Below, one piece after another: positions 22,051 through 34,463 of a DNA stretch of 64,000 nt. The number at the start of each line of letters is the position of its first letter. Positions within the stretch are counted from its first letter, which is position 1. Under the pieces are notes generated by a model. That model ran no database searches and was not told where the DNA came from. It worked only from the letters and a program-made list of their open reading frames with translations. The DNA is taken from positions 1 to 64,000 of the forward strand of contig MCGO01000156.1 in NCBI GenBank assembly GCA_002104985.1. The letters run 5' to 3'. Origin of the DNA: Rhizoclosmatium globosum (Eukaryota; Chytridiomycota; Chytridiomycetes; Chytridiales; Chytriomycetaceae). Both the position numbers and the translations under genes were made by a program.

Positions 22051-23000
22051 ATGAATCTGGTAAGTTTTACAGATTTTTTGGACCTTAGCTGATCACTGTA
22101 AAGGCTATGACCGATATTTCACCTCCGTTTGATGCAAAACTGATTCTGGGGTTCATTGGCGTCTCGTTTTCGCCCATCCTTCTTTGCACTCAAATGGCAG
22201 TCGTCTTCTCTCTACCATTTCTCTCATCTTTCAAGAAACCGAGGAAACTTATCTTCTACCTTTTGTACGTCGTTCCTGAATTCATTTCGTTCTGTCTCCT
22301 TTTCATCTACTACATCGTCCCTGTCTCCCACAATATCGCATCTCGCAACAAATTGCCCGTTTTTGACAATCCCGCCATCAACATCAAAGTTGTTATTGGA
22401 GTGTTGTATTATTACGTAATGGCCTATACTGTCGAACTACTCTTTAATTACCAAGATATGCAAATAATGCTGATGTTGCATCATGGCAGTGCTATCGCCA
22501 TCACAGTTGTTGCATCTTATTTGACTCTATCCTCAACCAATGACTTGCTTTTGACGGAATACATCATTTTCTCGGGAACCAGTGCTGTCCTTCATGCGAG
22601 TATTGACTTTGTACCTCACATCTATCTTCTGATGCGACAATTCAAAGCTAACAAGGCTCTGACGCGATTTTTTGGGAATCTCAGTATTTGGCCTTTGACT
22701 TTATTTCGCCTCTGTGCCAATGTATTCTTCATCATTATTGTGAGATATTTTGTTATGGATGTATTGCAAGAACGTACCTCAATCTTCTATGGATGGACTG
22801 CATTCATGGCAAGTGGAACAGCTATTTTGGCTATCACACAGTACTGGGCCCATGGTGTGTATGTGAAAATTCAAATGAAGGATCGAGAGAGGGAGTTGGA
22901 GCCAGAACCAGGATCGGAAAATGGAACAATTTGTGAGGAAGGTGTTAATGCATCGGAGACGGATGTAGGGACAAAGGATGAGTTTCTTAAAAGCGAATAA
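22051..23000 (+). CDS. TLC-domain multispanning membrane protein
   Basis: About 300 residues with seven or so hydrophobic helices. The core reads YYYVMAYTVELLFNYQDMQ, then MLMLHHGSAIAITVVASYL with the paired His typical of TRAM-LAG1-CLN8 domains, then HASIDFVPHIYLLMR, then WPLTLFRLCANVFFII. TLC proteins include ceramide synthases and CLN8-type ER proteins; sequence alone does not say which. The C-terminal tail is acidic and cytosolic-looking. A tiny first exon (ATG AAT CTG, 22051-22059) followed by a 44-nt intron (GTAAGT...AAAG) splices in frame to GCT ATG; the alternative is to start at ATG 22107. Lies two genes from Lcb1. Confidence 0.8.
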
Positions 23001-23199
23001 ATATCAATCACAACATTAATTGAACACGTAGACAACGATATATGGTATTTTCACCTGATCTGACAGTACATACAGCAACAATGAAACACAAAATTGGATT
23101 CCATCTGAAGCGAAACTGTGGCTTGAATACGAAAACATTCCTACTTTCTTTCCATTTTATTTACTGTTTATAAAATGAAGGAAACAAAAAGAAAGCAAT

Positions 23200-24011
23200 T
23201 TAAGCAAGTCTCTTGAGAGTCTTGGCAAAGTTGATACCCTGCTCTCTAGCAACACCCTTCTCTCTCTCAGAAACCTGGCGAGAACCGTCGCTTCCAGAGA
23301 TAGTAGAAGCTCCCCATGGAGTTCCACCAGAAACTTCATCAACTCCACTCACTCCCTTTGGAGCGAATCCAAGTGGAACAAAGATAACTCCGTGGTGAAC
23401 GTAGTGAGAAATGAAGCTAGCAATAGTAGTCTCTTGACCTATAATCCAAACACGTGTGTTTAATATAAAACTCTCATTTTTGTAATTAATTACTCACCTC
23501 CGTGTTGAGTACCAGAAGAGGTGAAAGCACCACCGAACTTTCCGGCAAGAGCACCAGTGGCCCAGAGTCCTCCAGTAGAGTCCCAGAAGGCCTTCACCTG
23601 AGCTGGGGCACCTCCGAAACGAGTTCTTAAAAACAAGTTTTAGCACAAGCATCTTTCCAATTTAGGCCAACTTACCCGAAACCGAAGAGGAAACCGTCAG
23701 CCTTGGCCAACTCCTCTGGCTATTGAACAATATTGGATCAGTATTATATTGTAGGTTGAGATTGAACTCACAGTGATCACTGGGATGTCCTCGAAGGCAT
23801 TGGCGTGCATCTTGCCCAAGACCTCAGTTGGGAGGGTCTCTGGGACACGGAAGAGCTTGGCTTCAGCACCCTCAGACTCAAGACCCTGTACGATCTCGTC
23901 AGCGAGGGTCTTGATGTGACCCCAGAAACTGAGTGCGCGTTCAGTAACGATCATACAGCCACCATACACTTACGAGTGGATGACGACGTGGACGACTGGC
24001 TTGGCTGGCAT
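23200..24011 (-). CDS. WrbA/Pst2-type NAD(P)H:quinone oxidoreductase (flavodoxin-like)
   Basis: FMN-dependent two-electron quinone reductase acting in oxidative-stress defence. Starts at ATG 24011 ([13 protein letters not shown]), then [16 protein letters not shown] (phosphate-loop region), [57 protein letters not shown] (FMN-binding) and [16 protein letters not shown]. Five exons, with four introns of about 50-100 nt; the first exon is only 38 nt. About 205 residues, normal for the family. A close paralogue lies at 57.1-58.0 kb with the same intron positions, so the two arose by duplication after intron gain. High confidence. Confidence 0.95.
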
Positions 24012-24288
24012 TATTGGTTTTGAAAGACTTTTTGATACCCAAAGATTCGATGCTTGTACTTGTTTTATATCCTGTTCGACATTCGAAATCAACTTTGAAA
24101 TCAACACACGACTTTCTATATATCTCCATCAGCAATTAATAATTCAGCGATTTCTGTGGCTGCTCCCTTCATCATCACAAAAGTATGTACGAAATACAGT
24201 GCATTTAATAACTTACACAGAGCAAAAAAAGAAATGACAACAACTGCAGAAAGGAAGCGGGAAGAAACAAACAGACAACGATTAAGAC

Positions 24289-26205
24289 TTAAGCCAATCG
24301 GTGAGCCTTCAGGACCTTTCTGAATGCATCTCTCACAATTCCAGCCGCCTTCTCACTGTCACGACGAGTGTGTCCGGCACTAGCCATCAACTTGACACTA
24401 GCGACAGGCAAGTGTAATTCTTGTCCTTCAACATACTTGGCACGGCTCACAATCACTCCGTCGCGAATGCATTGGTCAACAACTTCCTGCAATACAAGCT
24501 CCTCTTCTTCACGAGTCGACAAACGAGACGTTAAACGAATGTGGATAATCGGAGTAGTTTGGTAGCCGTCGGCAACTCGGATTTGTGGAATTCCAGCCTT
24601 CAAAAGAATTTCGCGCATAGCCATGGCATTTTGTTGGCATTCAACGGAGAGGTTGGGGTTGGCTTCGAGAATCTTGAGAGCTTCCAAAGCGGAGACAGCG
24701 AGAATAGCTGGCAACGAGGCAGAGAAAGTGTATGCAAGACCAGAGAGACGTTGGTGCTCAACAATTTCTTTACGGCCAGCACAGAAACCACCAGAAGAGG
24801 AGAGGGAGTTAGCCATGGTGGCACAGTAGATGTCAACGTCCGCAGGCTGAAGTTTGAATCAGATACATTTGGTATATTAGCGAGACATACCGCAATTCCA
24901 AAGTGCTCTGGAGTACCGCGACCAGTCTGACCAACACAACCAAACCCAAGAGAATCCTCCAAAATCAAACGGTACTTGTATTGCTCCTTCAACGCCATGA
25001 TAACGGGCAAGTTGCACATATCTCCGTGAGCTTGGAACACTCCTTCAGTAATGATGAAACGACGGGTCAGTGGCTTCTTCTACAATATAAACCGTTGTGA
25101 GTTCGAGCGAATTAACTCGCGCATGTGATTAAATAGTACCTTAGTGCTCTCATTAATCTTCTTCAAGACATTCTCCAAATCCTTCATATCGTTGTGCTTG
25201 TAAAACTTGACAATACTACGAGACAGTTCAACTCCCTTAAGAATAGCCATACCGCAGGCATCGTCACTGTGTTCGTTGATAGTATTAGTATTAGTGATGC
25301 AATCACAAATCCAATCGAGACATACACTACAAGAATGTCACTACGCTTGGAGAAGGCTGGAATCACAGAGCTAACAGTAGAGAAACCTTGTGAGTAAATG
25401 ATGGAAGACTCGACACCCAAGAAACGAGCAATAGCTTGCTCAAGCTCCATATGAACATCTTGAGAAATGTTTGTCAGCAATTCAACACCAACCAAAACAA
25501 CCAAAACATACCAAGGGTTCCATAGAAACCCGGTGGCCCACAAGAACCGACTCCGTACTTGTGCAAAGCTCCGATAGCCTTGTCCTTGATGGACTCAGAG
25601 TTCATCACACCAATAAAGTTGTTGGACGCAAAATTGAGACGCTCCTTTCCATCAGCAAGCTTGCACTTGGTACCAGCAGCTCTGGTATGAGTGAGTGAGC
25701 TGTACTGTAAGAACAAGGTATGAAACGTACCCAGCGATAACAGCCATGTTCTCAAGATCGGAGTTTTGGAATTCAGTCATGCGAGGCACGAGCTCCTCAG
25801 GTTCCCATTCATCACACAAGTCTTGGATTTCCTAATCGATTGACAACAGTTAGTATATACATGATAGAAGCAGGGCATCACAGGCACTGACCTTCTCAGT
25901 GAGCTTCACTTCATCCTTCGCCTTTGGTTTGTTGTTGAAGAAGTACCATGCCATGACAACAACAAAGACAAGCTCAAGCAGAGTACGGACTGGGTCGTTC
26001 TGGTGGGAGTCGCTATTGGGTGGAGGAGGTCCAATCAATCAAAGCACACCTAATCAATAACGGCCGCTTACCGAATGTATTTGTAAACCACGGCGGCCCC
26101 AGGGACATTTGAGTACACATCGTAGGCAAGAGTGAACGTGGTGTTAACTGCAACTACCATTTGCTGTGACAGCTCGCGTGCTGCCTCACTGACGAATTCA
26201 GCCAT
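24289..26205 (-). CDS. Serine palmitoyltransferase subunit 1 (Lcb1/SPTLC1)
   Basis: Non-catalytic subunit of the ER enzyme that condenses serine with palmitoyl-CoA, the first committed step of sphingolipid synthesis. From ATG 26205 ([15 protein letters not shown]) one TM helix near [15 protein letters not shown] is followed by an alpha-oxoamine-synthase fold: [80 protein letters not shown]. The PLP-binding Lys of the catalytic subunit is absent from the last motif, as expected for Lcb1 rather than Lcb2. About eight exons with short introns, in frame throughout. Lies next to Sey1 on the same strand. Confidence 0.95.
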
Positions 26206-26414
26206 GTCAATTGAATTCGATGAAGATTTTGTGGCCCTGACACCCTGGCATAAACTCCACCTAACCTGAAGAACCTTTTCCAACAAGGCCCAGCAATTCA
26301 AAAACAAACAAGGTCTTTAGAGCACATGAAGAAATTCAACTTGGATTTGACACCATCACATGAACAAAATGAATGATAATAAAACCAAATCAACAATCAG
26401 CTTTCCACAAAACT

Positions 26415-29236
26415 TCAATCAAGTTTCTTATCCGTCTCGTCCTGCTCCTTAGATTGCGATGACTCCCCTTCCTTCTTGGTCGCCTTCCTCCTTGGCTTAG
26501 CGTTCTTCTCCGCACCATCCAATTTCAAAAACTCTGGAACATCAACTCCATTCTTTTCCAGCTCCGAAATAGCCTCCCGCAGCACACCCTTCACCATTAC
26601 TTTTCCAGTGTGGTATGCAGGACCAATCATTCCGTACTGGTACCCAACATACAGACCTCCCAGTGTGATGGCAAGGAGAGTAAAGTAGACTGGGTTGAAC
26701 AGAACAAGCATGAATTCATTCCATCCAAGGATAACAGTCAGTGCAATAAACCAAGGTGGGATTTTGGCTGTCGTCACAACCATGGATCGTTTGGCCTCCA
26801 TGAAGAGCATATCGGCATCTTTCTTGAATCTGTCACGGATGTTTTGGAGACGACCCGAAGAGATGATGTTGATACAAGCAGGGTCAAAGCGCTGTTTTGT
26901 TTCATACTTTAAGTTCCAAGTAAAACACTAACTACTGAAGCCCATTACCTGGTCCTCAAGGATTTCATCGCCCACAAGAGTGATACTCTTATCAATTCTA
27001 GCATAGGTGTTCAAGGCTCTTTCCGCCTCTTCACAAGCAGCCGCAAAGTATAAATCGATAGGATCTTCCAAGTTCCACAATCGAGGAACTCCATTCTCAT
27101 CATATCGGAACTTGGACTCGAAAATGTTCTGCAGAAGGACGTTAAGATGATGGCTTATGATATCTTCAAACAATAAAGCTCACTTTCAGACGTGCACACA
27201 TTGCTTCGTCCTTTGTTTCGTCCTTCAAAGTATCCAAAAGTCCAGTCCACGTTTGCCATTGCAGGTTACCTTTCCATTGCTCGATTTCTTCGTGACTTGC
27301 CTCAAAACCTGTTAAAAAGCAAATCAACACATCGTTTTTAGAATTCTCTCAAAGACGAAAGCACATACCAGCCCCTCTTTTCTGAACCTGCACGATACCA
27401 AACACGACATTGTCCTTGTACGCATCGATAACACCTCCCCACATCAAAGGACCCCCAGCATTCAACTTTGCAATCACAGTATCCTTCATTGCCCCCACAA
27501 CAACCTTCTGCACAGATCCAACCATCCTCTCAACAGCTTCCCGCCTCTTATCCCCAGAAACCCTATGAATCTCAATCAAGAACTGATTAAACTGCACATC
27601 GGGTGTCCAGTCAAGAGCACCTTCAAGCGTAGAAGCAATAGCAGCAGACTGGAACGCAGCCTCCGAAGAACGAAGCGCGGTTTCCATGTGACTTGCAAAG
27701 TTGAATACACCTGAAGCTTCGTCGGCTGCGAGGCCGGCGGCAAGAGAGGTGGTGAAAGATTCGAGAGTCTTTTTGGAGAGGTTTGCGAGCTGTTGGTTGA
27801 AGAGTGGAAGGAGATAGGTAGCCATTTTGTTGAAGAATTCGATACGTTTGCGTTCGTAGACGCTGCTGTTGTATCGGGACCCATCCTTATCAAACAAAAC
27901 TGCAATAATTTGATTAGTTTTCGCTGAAAAAGAGAAAAGGTTTGTTTCAAAGGAGACTTACCAAGACTCTCCTTGACCTTATCGTTAGCAGTTTCACCAA
28001 ACTCATCCAACACCTTCCCACTCTCCACAGCCTTCAAACTCTTCACACCTCCCACAAAGTAACCCTCAAACACCTCTTTAGAAATCTCTTCACACCGATG
28101 TTCAGCAAGCAACTGCGTCTGTGTAGGCAAATCCAGATCCTTGCTCGCAACAATGCGATCCCAAATCCCTTTCGCAAACGTGCTGAATCCGTCTGCAGGG
28201 ACACGTTTATGCAGAGCAGGGACAAAGACGTATTCAGAGTTGTTGCGATCTGTGAATTTGTGCCTCAGTTGTGTTACGGCGCTCTCGAAGGCGTCGCGGG
28301 CAAAGATTTTGTGGGGGAGACCGACAAAGGCAAAGGTGAAAAAGTCGTGGATGCTGTAGTCCTTTTTGGTGTCTGGCTTAGACAGACCAGCCCAGATTTT
28401 TTCGAGGTAGCTCATGAGGGTCTCAGAGAGCTTAGACAGAGGTGTTTGAGACGTAAAGTCTCGAATGACAAAGTAGAGGCAGGTTTTTGGGCTCCTACAT
28501 TTGAGTGGGGTTCAAAAGATGGTTAAGTGGAAGCTTAGGACAAAGTGATCCAAAGTGTATTTACCCCGCTTGCTGGAAAAGCTGCAAGTTAACATCTAGT
28601 ACAGTCTTCAAAAGACCCAAGTTTGCTCCGTTGTAGAGACCAACGTTGTTCTCATACATATTCACAATGACAACCTCAGAGATAGCAAGAGAAAACAGGG
28701 CAGACTTGCGCTCAAAGTCCTGATCTTCAAATCGCTCTCCTCCATCTGTTCCTTCCACGTCAAGCACGAGTGTATTGGTGTCTTCAGCCTTTGACACCCA
28801 AATTCCTGCGTGGCAATAATAAACAAAATAGCCAGCTTTGCAGCCTAAGCAGTCAAATAGTTACCTTTGGTAGTTTGCTGTCGTCCCGTGCTCTCATTCA
28901 TGACATCAAAGTTTGTGCCAAAGAGACGGTTGAGCAACGTGGATTTACCCGTTGATTGAGATCCAAACACAGCAACGACATTGTAGTCGAATCCCTTATC
29001 TGCGAGGCCCCAGTGCTTCTTCATGTACTCAGTGACGATGGGTCTGTGACAGGAACCAGCGATTAATAACCGGAGCAGGGCATGGAAGCCCTGTGCTAAT
29101 TAACAGCTGGGCCAAAGGACACTCACGAGAAGAGTTTGCTGTCATTGATGATTTGGAGACGGCTGTCCTTTGGATCGAAGCGGGAGAAGCGAAGTTCGGC
29201 ATCGGGCGTTGAGCCAGGAACAGTCTGATCTTCCAT
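26415..29236 (-). CDS. SEY1: Sey1/RHD3-type dynamin-like ER fusion GTPase
   Basis: Mediates homotypic fusion of ER tubules. The GTPase domain shows the P-loop [18 protein letters not shown], the switch/G3 region [20 protein letters not shown], and the interval [22 protein letters not shown] long helical-bundle middle region follows (about 27,200-28,430). Near the C-terminus two adjacent hydrophobic segments ([18 protein letters not shown] and [19 protein letters not shown]) form the membrane hairpin, then a Lys/Glu-rich cytosolic tail ends at 26415. Start ATG 29236 ([12 protein letters not shown]). About eight exons. All family hallmarks present; high confidence. Confidence 0.95.
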
Positions 29237-29324
29237 CGTGGCTCTTGTTTCTTGTTTGGGGAAGAGTTTTTCCGACCAACTTACTCAAAAGTACATTTAT
29301 TCACTTTATACTGCTAATAACACT

Positions 29325-29729
29325 TTAATCATCAGATAGTGCTTGTTTCATTTGTTCAAGGAATCGGATTCGCTTTTCTGCGGCTTCTTCCAGCTTCTTC
29401 ACAACTTCTGCCGTGTCAAGTGAAGGAGAATCAGAATCACATCATTCTTATTGGAATCAATCACCTTTTGCTGCATTCACGTCCATATCATTCAAGTTTT
29501 CAACAACAGTGGAAGAAGAAGAGCCGCCTTCCTTTCCAACTTCAAGTTGGGTGTCAGGTTCTTCAAGGTGTAATATCACATCTTCTGTCTCAGTCACGTC
29601 GTTGCTCTTCTTTCCCTTGTTTCGACCCAAAGAAAAGATGCGTTTCCAACCATCGCGAAACTTGTTTTGATTGTTGTTGTTTTGGTTGACAGTTGTTTGT
29701 GGTGGTTGTGGTGGCGGAGTAGAATTCAT
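29325..29729 (-). CDS. Small unknown protein with C-terminal coiled-coil
   Basis: Two exons. ATG 29729 opens a Pro/Asn-rich segment (MNSTPPPQPPQTTVNQNNNN), then a basic patch (FRDGWKRIFSLGRNKGKK) and acidic linker. A GT-AG intron (about 29415-29470) joins in frame to EVVKKLEEAAEKRIRFLEQM, a short helical end stopping at 29325. About 115 residues. No family recognised. Divergent from oligopeptidase B, with only about 60 bp between start codons. Confidence 0.55.
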
Positions 29730-29788
29730 TCTTGTTTCTTTTCTTTCTTTCTTTCTTACTTACTTTTCTTTCATCGTCTAATCAGCAA

Positions 29789-32207
29789 ATGTTTGTGATA
29801 TCAACGACACGATCGGTGATAGCACTTCGATCGCTCAATATGCAAAGAACCTTTGCCACAAATGCTATCACAAAAAACATTCTCAAAATGGCCACGCCAA
29901 CGCCACGCCCACCAATCGCAAAACAAGAACCACTTGTCCACGCGTACGGTCCTTCGACACCAGACCTCTTCCACTGGCTCAAGGACCAGAACAAGACAAA
30001 GGCACAGCCAATCATCGACTACCTCAACGAAGAGAACCAGTACGCAAAAGACGTGCACCTTACCCCGAATGCCGCTCTTACCGAGACGCTGTATGCCGAG
30101 TTTCTGTCGAAGATCCAGGAGACCGACCAGGAGGCTCCGTACAAGAAGGACGCGTATTGGTAAGTAGTGGTTGAGTGATATCAGAGGTGGCGTCACTCTT
30201 ACTGACCACAATTCAACACAGGTACTACACACGCACCGTTGAAGGTGAGCAGTATCCAATCTACTGTCGCAAGAGAGACTCGCTCGATGCTCCAGAAGAT
30301 GCCTACCTCAACATCAATCTGTTGAAGGAAAATGAGTATATGGACCTTGGCAGCGCTGCTGTGTCTCCATCTCACAACATCCTCGCGTATTCACTTGACA
30401 CTGCGGGAGATGAATACTACACGGTTTACTTCAAGAACTTGGAAACCGGTGAACTGTTGCCAGGCTCTATTGAAAACACGGAAGGAACAATTGTGTGGAA
30501 CAAGACCAACGACTCTGTCTACTATCTCACTCTTGATGAGGTCCACAGACCATACAAACTATTCCGCCATGATTTGGGAACTGACTCAAAGGATGATGTT
30601 TTGTAAGTATTGAATTTATGAAAGTAAGTTTGTTACTCAGCTTGAAGAAAGGTTGTACCACAACACTGACGATCAGTACTGGACATCAATTGGGAAGACA
30701 AACTCAGGCAGATTCCTGATTGTGTCTCTTTCTTCTGGCCAAACATCAGAGACTCACTTCTTGGATCTTGAAGACCCTGAGGCAGGACTTAAATGCTTCA
30801 CCCCTCGCGAGTTCCGTCACGAATACGAAGTAGAACACCAAGGAGAACACTTTCTCATCATTACAAATGGTGGCGGAAAGTTCCTCAACAAGAAACTGCA
30901 ACGCACATCCATCCACAACACTGCCCGCGATGCCTGGGAAGACGTGATTCCTTACGACCCTTACCGTGAAATCAGTGACGTCACGCCATTTGAGCAATAC
31001 ATTGTGGTTGAAGAACGCACTGACGGAATCTTGCGTCTGCGAATCCTTGAAGCCTCTGGTGAATCCTATCTCATCCCCTTCACCGAAGAAATCTTTGAAG
31101 CAACAACTCTGTCCACCCGAGTCCAAAGCTACACCTCCGATTCATTCCGCTACAGCTACAACAGCCAACTCACCCCTACAAAAACCCTCGAATACAACAC
31201 AAAGACCAAATCCTCCACCCTCCTTAAACAAAGACCAGTCCCCGGCGGCTTCGACCCAACCCCATACACCCTCAAAAGAATCAGAGTCCCTATCCCATCC
31301 GAAACCCGCGTCAGTGCCCCCTTCGACACTCCAGTTGCCGACTACATCCCCCTCACAATCCTCTACAAAACATCCACCCTGAAACCAAACGGAAACAACA
31401 AGAGCTACCTCTACGGGTACGGCTCATACGGAGTCTCTCTCGAGCCGAAATTCGACTCCTCAATCTTCTCGTACGTTGACCGCGGGATCGTTGTCGCGTG
31501 GGCGCATATCCGCGGTGGAGGTGAACTTGGGCGTGGGTGGTATGAGACAGGAAAGTTTTTGCACAAGAAGAACACGTTTACGGATTTCATCGCGTGTGCG
31601 GAGAAGCTTGTTTCTGATGGAATTACGAAGCATGAGTTGATGGCGATTGAGGGGCGGTCTGCGGGTGGGTTGTTGATGGGTGCTGTTTTGAATATGAAGC
31701 CGGATATTGCTTATTGTGCAATGTTGGGGGTTCCGTTTGTGGATGTGATTAATACGATGATGGATCCTAGTATTCCGTTGACTGTGAATGAGTATGAGGA
31801 GTGGGGTAATCCTAACGACAAGGAGTTCTTTGACTACATGCAGTCATACTCTCCTTATGACACTATCAAGGCTGGTACCAAGGTAACTCCAAACTGTTCG
31901 AAATATAAACTGAGTAACTAACTCTCTGGCACTATAGTACCCGAACATGTTCGTGAAGGCCGGAATCAATGACCCTCGTGTCCAATACTGGGAACCAGCG
32001 AAATGGGTTGCAAAAATGCGTGCATCCAACACTAATGGAGGCGAGGATGACCCTCACAAGAGCGTTCTCGTTTTTGACTGCAAGATGGGAAGTGGACACT
32101 TTGGAGCATCAGGCCGTTACGGTTACTTGAAGGAGAAAGCAGCAGAGTTTGCGTTTGTTTTGACGCAACTAGAGGAGGCCGAGCGCGTTCTCGCAACGAA
32201 GGCTTAA
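29789..32207 (+). CDS. Oligopeptidase B-type serine peptidase (S9A), copy 1
   Basis: Cleaves short peptides after basic residues in characterised relatives. N-terminal beta-propeller followed by an alpha/beta-hydrolase domain. Nucleophile Ser in IEGRSAGGLLMGA (about 31650-31690), preceded by AHIRGGGELGRGWYETGKF; catalytic Asp near GINDPRVQYWEPAKW (about 31965-32010); His in KMGSGHFGASGR (about 32085-32115). Four exons: 29789-30159, 30222-30602, 30652-31882, 31938-32207, about 750 residues. ATG 29789 gives a basic Ser/Thr/Arg leader (MFVISTTRSVIALRSLN) that could be a mitochondrial signal; a later ATG at 29888 (MATPTPRPP) would give a cytosolic form. A paralogue lies at 42.8 kb. Confidence 0.93.
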
Positions 32208-32264
32208 TTCATACAATAAATGTGCGAAACTGCCTTTCTTTTTCCAAAACCTCCCTTAAATGAA

Positions 32265-33045
32265 TCAAAGTTTAGACTGCTTGTATCCAGGAGGACACGG
32301 CCCTTCATATTTGACCCCAAAGTAATAGGCGATGGCTTCAACCTTATCACTCCCAAAAAACGCCATAGTCTCCTTTCCCTCGCGTTCGCAAACAATCCAC
32401 GGTGCCCCAAAAGCCCCATGCACTTCAACAGCTTCTTTCGTGACGCGAATCAATTCCTGCTTGACTTGTGGTGTTTGACTATCAACCTCAACCAACTTCG
32501 TGGCATGTTCCTTTCCAACAATAGGAGCAAGGTACGCAAACAAGTCCTCTTTAGACGTGATACTCTTCTCGTCGCGCCAGTACAATTTCTACGTGAGACA
32601 TTTAAGCATCCCCCATGTGGCTGTGATACCGTGTGTGGTACTCACCCAAAAGGCTTTCGATGCAGCTTCCAACTTATCACTCTTTTGCAACCTCAATGCA
32701 GTCAGGATTCTCTGTGCGTGAAGCGTCAACTGAGGGAAATCTATCATATGTAATTCGAAATTAGCAAAGCTACAGTAATAACGAATTAAACTCTTCACCC
32801 TTTGGGTACCCGATATCAATATCGTACATTCCCTTCAAGAAGTTGATTTCTTTTAGCATTTGGGACCCCTTCTTTGGGTTTGTTGCGGGTGGCTGGTTCT
32901 CTGAGAGTTGCATAACGCCTCCAAGACTGAATGGAACAAGCTCGAATTGGACGGATGGCCAGCGGGATTTGTATCGCATGAGGAGTTCGACACCGAACCA
33001 ACTGTATGGAGATACAACGTCGTAGTAGAGCTTGAGCTTTGACAT
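32265..33045 (-). CDS. GST-kappa/2-hydroxychromene-2-carboxylate isomerase-like thioredoxin-fold protein
   Basis: DsbA-type thioredoxin fold using glutathione. Starts at ATG 33045 (MSKLKLYYDVVSPYSWFG), where the usual CxxC is replaced by SPYSW, characteristic of the kappa-class GST/HCCA isomerase group. Further family marks: PFSLGGVMQLSENQPP, then VHGAFGAPWIVC, then MAFFGSDKVEAIAYYFG near the C-terminus. Three exons, with introns at about 32755-32795 and about 32589-32645. About 220 residues, normal size. Divergent from HIS6 with about 125 bp between the start codons. Confidence 0.9.
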
Positions 33046-33170
33046 TCTGGGCAAGATTTATGAATAATTAAAGGGAGAAAGGGAAGAAAGGAAGAAGATT
33101 ACTTATATCTATTGGCTCTTCCTTACATAAATTCGTAAACGAACCGGATAAATACTCTTCGAAAAAAGGA

Positions 33171-34410
33171 ATGACGCTCTTCCGTCCCTGCATCGACCTC
33201 CACAACGGTCAAGTAAAACAGATCGTCGGAGCCTCCCTCAAAGACGACCCAACATCCGCTCAAACAGACGAGAAAGTCCTTCGCACAAACTTTGTCTCCA
33301 GGTTTACTTACACTCTGTCCTCCAATCTTATCTCAACGAACCCTGTCCACAGTTACCCGTCTTCCCACTACGCATCCCTGTACAAGAAACACAACCTCAC
33401 CGGCGCTCATGTCATCAAACTCGGTCCAGGAAACGATCAAGCTGCGTTGGAGGCGTTGGCAGCGTGGCCCAACGGCTTGCAAGTTGGCGGAGGAATCTCT
33501 GTTGATAATGCAGAGTATTGGTTGAATGAAGGGAAGGCTGGGAAGGTGAGATCATTTGGTTTTGAACCACGGAGTGGTGGATTCGATGTTCAAGGCTTGT
33601 GTCAGTAGACTTGAACCACATCGTCAAGGCTGTATGAAGGAATATATGATACTCGTAAATAGTGGGATTGATAGCGAAGAGTTGAATACTCTGTATCATG
33701 GACAATGTCGGATCCTTTGAAATCAAATGACATCACCAGAATCTCAAGTTCCTAACATCACCTTCCTAGATTATTGTCACATCGTGGCTTTTCCCACAAG
33801 CTCGTTTCTCAGAAGAAAGATTAAAACAACTCGTTGAGAAAGTTGGAAAGGAAAGGATAGTCGTTGACATCAGGTTCGTCCGTCTAAACATCTTGTTGAA
33901 AAACACACGCTGAAAAAAGATCTATTTAGCTGTAAAGTGAAGGATGGAGAGTGGATCGTGGCAATGGATAAATGGCAGACTCTCACAGATATGAAAGTGA
34001 ACGCTGGTACAGTAACCTTTCATTTCCTTACCTCAAATAATTAATACCTTGCTTCCATTTTCAATAGAATCGATTCGCATGCTTGAATCGTACTGCAGGT
34101 GGATATTCTCTTCTTCACGTATCCCGATTCGCTAATATTTCGGGGCAGTGAATTCCTAGTCCACGCCGCCGACGTAGAAGGCCTGTGCAAAGGTATCGAC
34201 TCTGAACTCGTCAAGAAACTCGGAGAATGGTGCACGATTCCTGTTACATACGCAGGAGGAGGTCATGCTCTTTCAGACTTGCAACTAGTCCATGATTTGT
34301 CAAATGGGAAGGTGGATCTCACGTTTGGAAGTGCATTAGATATTTTTGGCGGTTCTGGAGTAAAGTTTGATGATTGTATTGCTTGGAATAAGGCAAATGG
34401 ACAAGTTTAA
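33171..34410 (+). CDS. HIS6: HisA-type ribotide isomerase of histidine biosynthesis (HIS6)
   Basis: Phosphoribosylformimino-5-aminoimidazole carboxamide ribotide isomerase, fourth step of histidine synthesis, cytosolic TIM barrel. The reading matches the yeast His6 order: [151 protein letters not shown]. Six exons; the second intron (about 33547-33769, about 220 nt) is the longest clear intron seen here. In frame across all junctions. High confidence. Confidence 0.95.
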
Positions 34411-34463
34411 TAAAACGTTTTGGATACAGGAGTCAGTACTTCTACGAGGTTTATTTGAGTTAC

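Noticed and set aside
30746..31126. Antisense frame inside oligopeptidase B copy 1
   Set aside because: It is a shadow of a highly conserved sense exon with no independent evidence.
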